Positions 61,590-64,000 of a stretch of DNA of 64,000 nucleotides are shown in pieces; position 1 is the first letter of the stretch, and every line of letters starts with the position of its first letter. Source of the DNA: a virus; IMG/VR virus record IMGVR_UViG_3300042556_001991, positions 1 through 64,000 of that record; one strand, given 5' to 3'. Under the pieces are notes generated by a model. The model saw only the letters and a program-made list of their open reading frames with translations, was not told where the DNA came from and did no database searches. The translations under genes were made by a program, and so were the position numbers.

Positions 61590-63811
61590 CGATAAGCAAT
61601 ATACAGAAGGAAAAATTCTTAAGCACCTTATATAAGAGTCTTTATGCTGGTGGAAACAAGCCTAACGAGCAGGAGATATTAGAGTTCTTTTCTAAGTACT
61701 TTTCCAAGTATGAGCCAGGGCAGCCACTAGACATAAATGCTCAAGTATTTAGACAGATGGCATTTGGTCAAGTTGAAATTTTTAATCAAAAAATGCTACA
61801 TACTCTTTTTAATATAGAGGTTTTGTATGATTCTATATTTGAAAATTCTGATGATTTAATGACTGTAGCAACAGCATTAAATAAAAGATTAAATAACTTA
61901 AAGTCTAAAAGAATGATGTTAGAAAATAGAGTGGATGACTTAATTTTCGCTAATCAAAATTCAGAAGGATACTATGCAGCATACTCAGACAACTTTGCCT
62001 CAACAAATGGATCTGATCTAAATTATACTTCAGCTTTTGTCGACACAGTTAACGGTAAAGTTTCACTACCAACATTAAAGTCTTCGATTTTTGATTTACT
62101 CTCCACTAGTTCAATTGTAGCAAGCGCACCAACATATTCTCTGAGTTTTAATAAAACGCAAATAGATTTAAATAAGAAGTTTTCTGAAGATTCTTTTTTT
62201 GGATCTGTTTTTGATGGCTTAGAAAATACTGAATGGCAAAACATATTTTATTTTGACACTATAGGTTTAGTTAGTTTTTCGATCAACTTGCCTATAGCTA
62301 GAAATGTAATCTTATCAAAGATAGAAGGAAGACTAAATACTATTTCCCCAACTGATATCTATGTAAAAGTAAACTACGCGGATGCCAATAAGGTGTCGGA
62401 GGTATTGAATAAAAAATCTACTAAAGATTATGATAGATTTTCCTTTAGCTTTGACCCGGGCAATGTTGGGTCAATAGATATATTTTTTGTTAAAACAGAA
62501 CCAGACGTCATAGAAGATAATAGAGTTAGTAGATACGGGTATAGATATGGTATTAGAGACATAGCTATCAGTGGACAATATTACGATAAGTCAGCGTTAT
62601 TTGTATCTGCTCCAATATCATTAAATTCAAATGATAATAGCAACCTAGTAATAGATGCTGTATCGGTAGATGTTGGAGAAAATTCACAAGATGGTTCTGT
62701 TAATTACTTTGTAGCAGAAGATAACGAGTCCGCTCAATCAATATCTGATTTTTCCTGGATTCCAATTTCTCCAGAACAAAGTACTCAGAACTCTTTTTCT
62801 ACAACAGTTAATTTTTCTGGCTCTTCTCTAAAATCAAAAAAGATATTAAATGATGTAGAAAACTCTACAAACTCTTTGAAGAAAATACCATTAGTTTCAA
62901 AAAATACTTCCAAGAACTTAAATGAACAAAATCCAACAGTTGACCTATATCCAAATCAAACAATATATAGAATAGCAAAGCTTGATCAATTGGATAACCC
63001 AGTTAGTTCTTATCTATTAGATGGTATAAATTCAGTTTCTGGTAATTATATAAATTATCAAAATAGTATTTATAATGAAAACGATTCTTTGGCTACTTGG
63101 GGAAATATTTTATCTGGAAAATCAAGTGTTAGGCAAATATTCTCTATACCATCTTATGAAATATCTAATAATTCTATATTTTTTTCTGGTCCAAACTTAA
63201 AATCAATTAGCGTTTTATTGGAAACTAAAATATTCTGCGCTAATGACATCACAATTAGACACTTGTTGGTTAAGAATGATAGCGTTTCCAAGAGCTGGGA
63301 TGTTGCAGTCTACCTAAATGGAAGGGCATCAAGTGTTCCTTCTGGGGTAACTTCAGAGTTGATTGAATGGAACTTCAAAGCGGGAATTAATACAATTAAG
63401 GTAGCTATAGATATAAAGGATAGTGCAAACGGTTCAATTAGTTTAATGGATTCTAAATCATTATTAGATTATGGTTTAGTTTATAGTCAATACTATGGCT
63501 ATGTAGATCCAATAGAGTTTAAAGTCAATAGATCATCATACGACAAGGTGTTTACTATTGAAAATTTTTTCGGCAATAAAGAAGTTCTATGTAGGGATAA
63601 TATCAGTAATAATTCAAGACTGTTTTTTTACTCAAACAACCCAAACCCAGTAACTGCCTTAAGATTTAGAGCCGACATATCTAGGGGTAGAAACCCATTG
63701 TCCTCTCCAACTATTGATTATTTTAAATTAAAGTTTAAGAATTCGGAAAATTATTCCGATATATCAGCAAATGAATTATCCTATAATAATTCAACAACAA
63801 GTGAATATTAA
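61586..63811 (+). CDS. Large virion protein, baseplate/fibre block
   Basis: Protein of 741 aa starting in an ATGA overlap with the previous gene. The N-terminal 125 residues are helical and end in a coiled-coil-like stretch (ALNKRLNNLKSKRMMLENRV). Beta domains follow, with RYGIRDIAISGQYY and TIKVAIDIKDSANGSISLM. It matches the layout of the two genes before it. Asn and Ser are abundant, as in the whole block. No enzymatic motif seen; a peripheral baseplate or fibre-attachment role is inferred from position. Confidence 0.55.
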   Translation: MTISNIQKEKFLSTLYKSLYAGGNKPNEQEILEFFSKYFSKYEPGQPLDINAQVFRQMAFGQVEIFNQKMLHTLFNIEVLYDSIFENSDDLMTVATALNKRLNNLKSKRMMLENRVDDLIFANQNSEGYYAAYSDNFASTNGSDLNYTSAFVDTVNGKVSLPTLKSSIFDLLSTSSIVASAPTYSLSFNKTQIDLNKKFSEDSFFGSVFDGLENTEWQNIFYFDTIGLVSFSINLPIARNVILSKIEGRLNTISPTDIYVKVNYADANKVSEVLNKKSTKDYDRFSFSFDPGNVGSIDIFFVKTEPDVIEDNRVSRYGYRYGIRDIAISGQYYDKSALFVSAPISLNSNDNSNLVIDAVSVDVGENSQDGSVNYFVAEDNESAQSISDFSWIPISPEQSTQNSFSTTVNFSGSSLKSKKILNDVENSTNSLKKIPLVSKNTSKNLNEQNPTVDLYPNQTIYRIAKLDQLDNPVSSYLLDGINSVSGNYINYQNSIYNENDSLATWGNILSGKSSVRQIFSIPSYEISNNSIFFSGPNLKSISVLLETKIFCANDITIRHLLVKNDSVSKSWDVAVYLNGRASSVPSGVTSELIEWNFKAGINTIKVAIDIKDSANGSISLMDSKSLLDYGLVYSQYYGYVDPIEFKVNRSSYDKVFTIENFFGNKEVLCRDNISNNSRLFFYSNNPNPVTALRFRADISRGRNPLSSPTIDYFKLKFKNSENYSDISANELSYNNSTTSEY

Positions 63812-63822
63812 AGTTTACTATA
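63811..63822 (+). promoter_or_regulatory. Weak promoter-like motif TTTACTATA
   Basis: TTACTATA here resembles the ATTACTATAT element upstream of 3106 and 7788. It lies about 20 bases before the ATG at 63842, in the only sizeable gap of the last 12 kb. The match is short. Confidence 0.25.
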
Positions 63823-63841
63823 CCTAAAGTAGGAGACACAC

Positions 63842-64000
63842 ATGCCGATAAGTTACCTAGACCCAAATAGTAAAAAAATAATTAGAGAACCATTAGTCAA
63901 GAGGTTTAGATCATTCTATAGATCTCCAAGAAAGAGTGGTCAGGAAAATCTCTTTAATCAAAAAGTTTATATGGATATGAACAGACTGTACTTAGAATTA
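63842..64000 (+). CDS. Start of a gene running off the window
   Basis: ATG 63842 follows TAGGAGA and stays open for 53 codons to the window end. The visible N-terminus is basic (KRFRSFYRSPRKSG). Too little is visible to name a family; a further structural gene is likely from context. Confidence 0.6.
   Translation, partial: MPISYLDPNSKKIIREPLVKRFRSFYRSPRKSGQENLFNQKVYMDMNRLYLEL

Noticed and set aside
4400-61600. Genes broken at the CGG sites treated as pseudogenes or as separate adjacent ORFs
   Set aside because: The downstream parts lack starts and ribosome sites, all breaks share codon, phase and sign, and the joined proteins contain intact domains.
1-64000. Reassignment of TGA or TAG as sense codons
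   Set aside because: TAA, TAG and TGA all end clear genes at sensible places, often overlapping the next start, and none is needed in-frame inside a gene.

Overview
The window is the virion-structure half of a large AT-rich contractile-tailed phage (myovirus). All recognised genes are on the + strand, packed with gaps of 0-100 bases, in the usual order neck, sheath, tube, assembly chaperones, tape-measure region, hub and spike, baseplate wedge, large adsorption proteins. No integrase, tRNA, IS, CRISPR or attachment site was seen. The host cannot be named. A tail-borne lysin with three peptidoglycan-hydrolase domains and a peptidoglycan-binding-like domain in another tail protein would suit a thick-walled host, but that is inference.

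Layout. 1-3050: four tandem 2-oxoglutarate/Fe(II) oxygenase paralogues, the first cut by the window edge. 3106-7685: small repeat protein, head-tail connector, stopper-like protein, a sheath-like protein with extra beta domains, and a tail-terminator-like protein. 7788-11680: tail sheath, tail tube, an intrinsic terminator and two further tube-like paralogues. 11753-12927: two tail-assembly-chaperone-like genes. 12951-28236: three large tape-measure-region proteins (2277, 2065 and 738 aa). 28246-39663: a 3805-aa hub-type giant. 39666-42420: three-enzyme tail lysin. 42432-45035: spike, gp25/W-like and J-like baseplate genes. 45059-46276: metallophosphoesterase. 46288-64000: very large beta-rich baseplate/fibre proteins, the last one cut by the window end.

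Main discovery. Eight of these genes are broken in the standard reading, at eleven positions. At every break the zero-frame codon is CGG, and dropping one base (C|GGA ten times, C|GGC once) restores a long, sensible protein. In my manual check of every CGG triplet, CGG occurs in phase nowhere else in the roughly 20,000 codons of real genes, including none in the 3805-codon giant, although it is common out of phase. Sequencing errors or decay would not respect codon phase. The simplest reading is that CGG is not decoded as arginine here and acts as a general +1 recoding signal, either by skipping C and reading GGN as Gly or by quadruplet decoding of CGGA. One gene needs three such shifts and another needs two. 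The neck, chaperone, tape-measure, lysin and baseplate proteins depend on it; the sheath and the recognised tube protein do not.

Coordinates of recoded genes cover the whole reconstructed reading frame, and each shift site is also listed separately.
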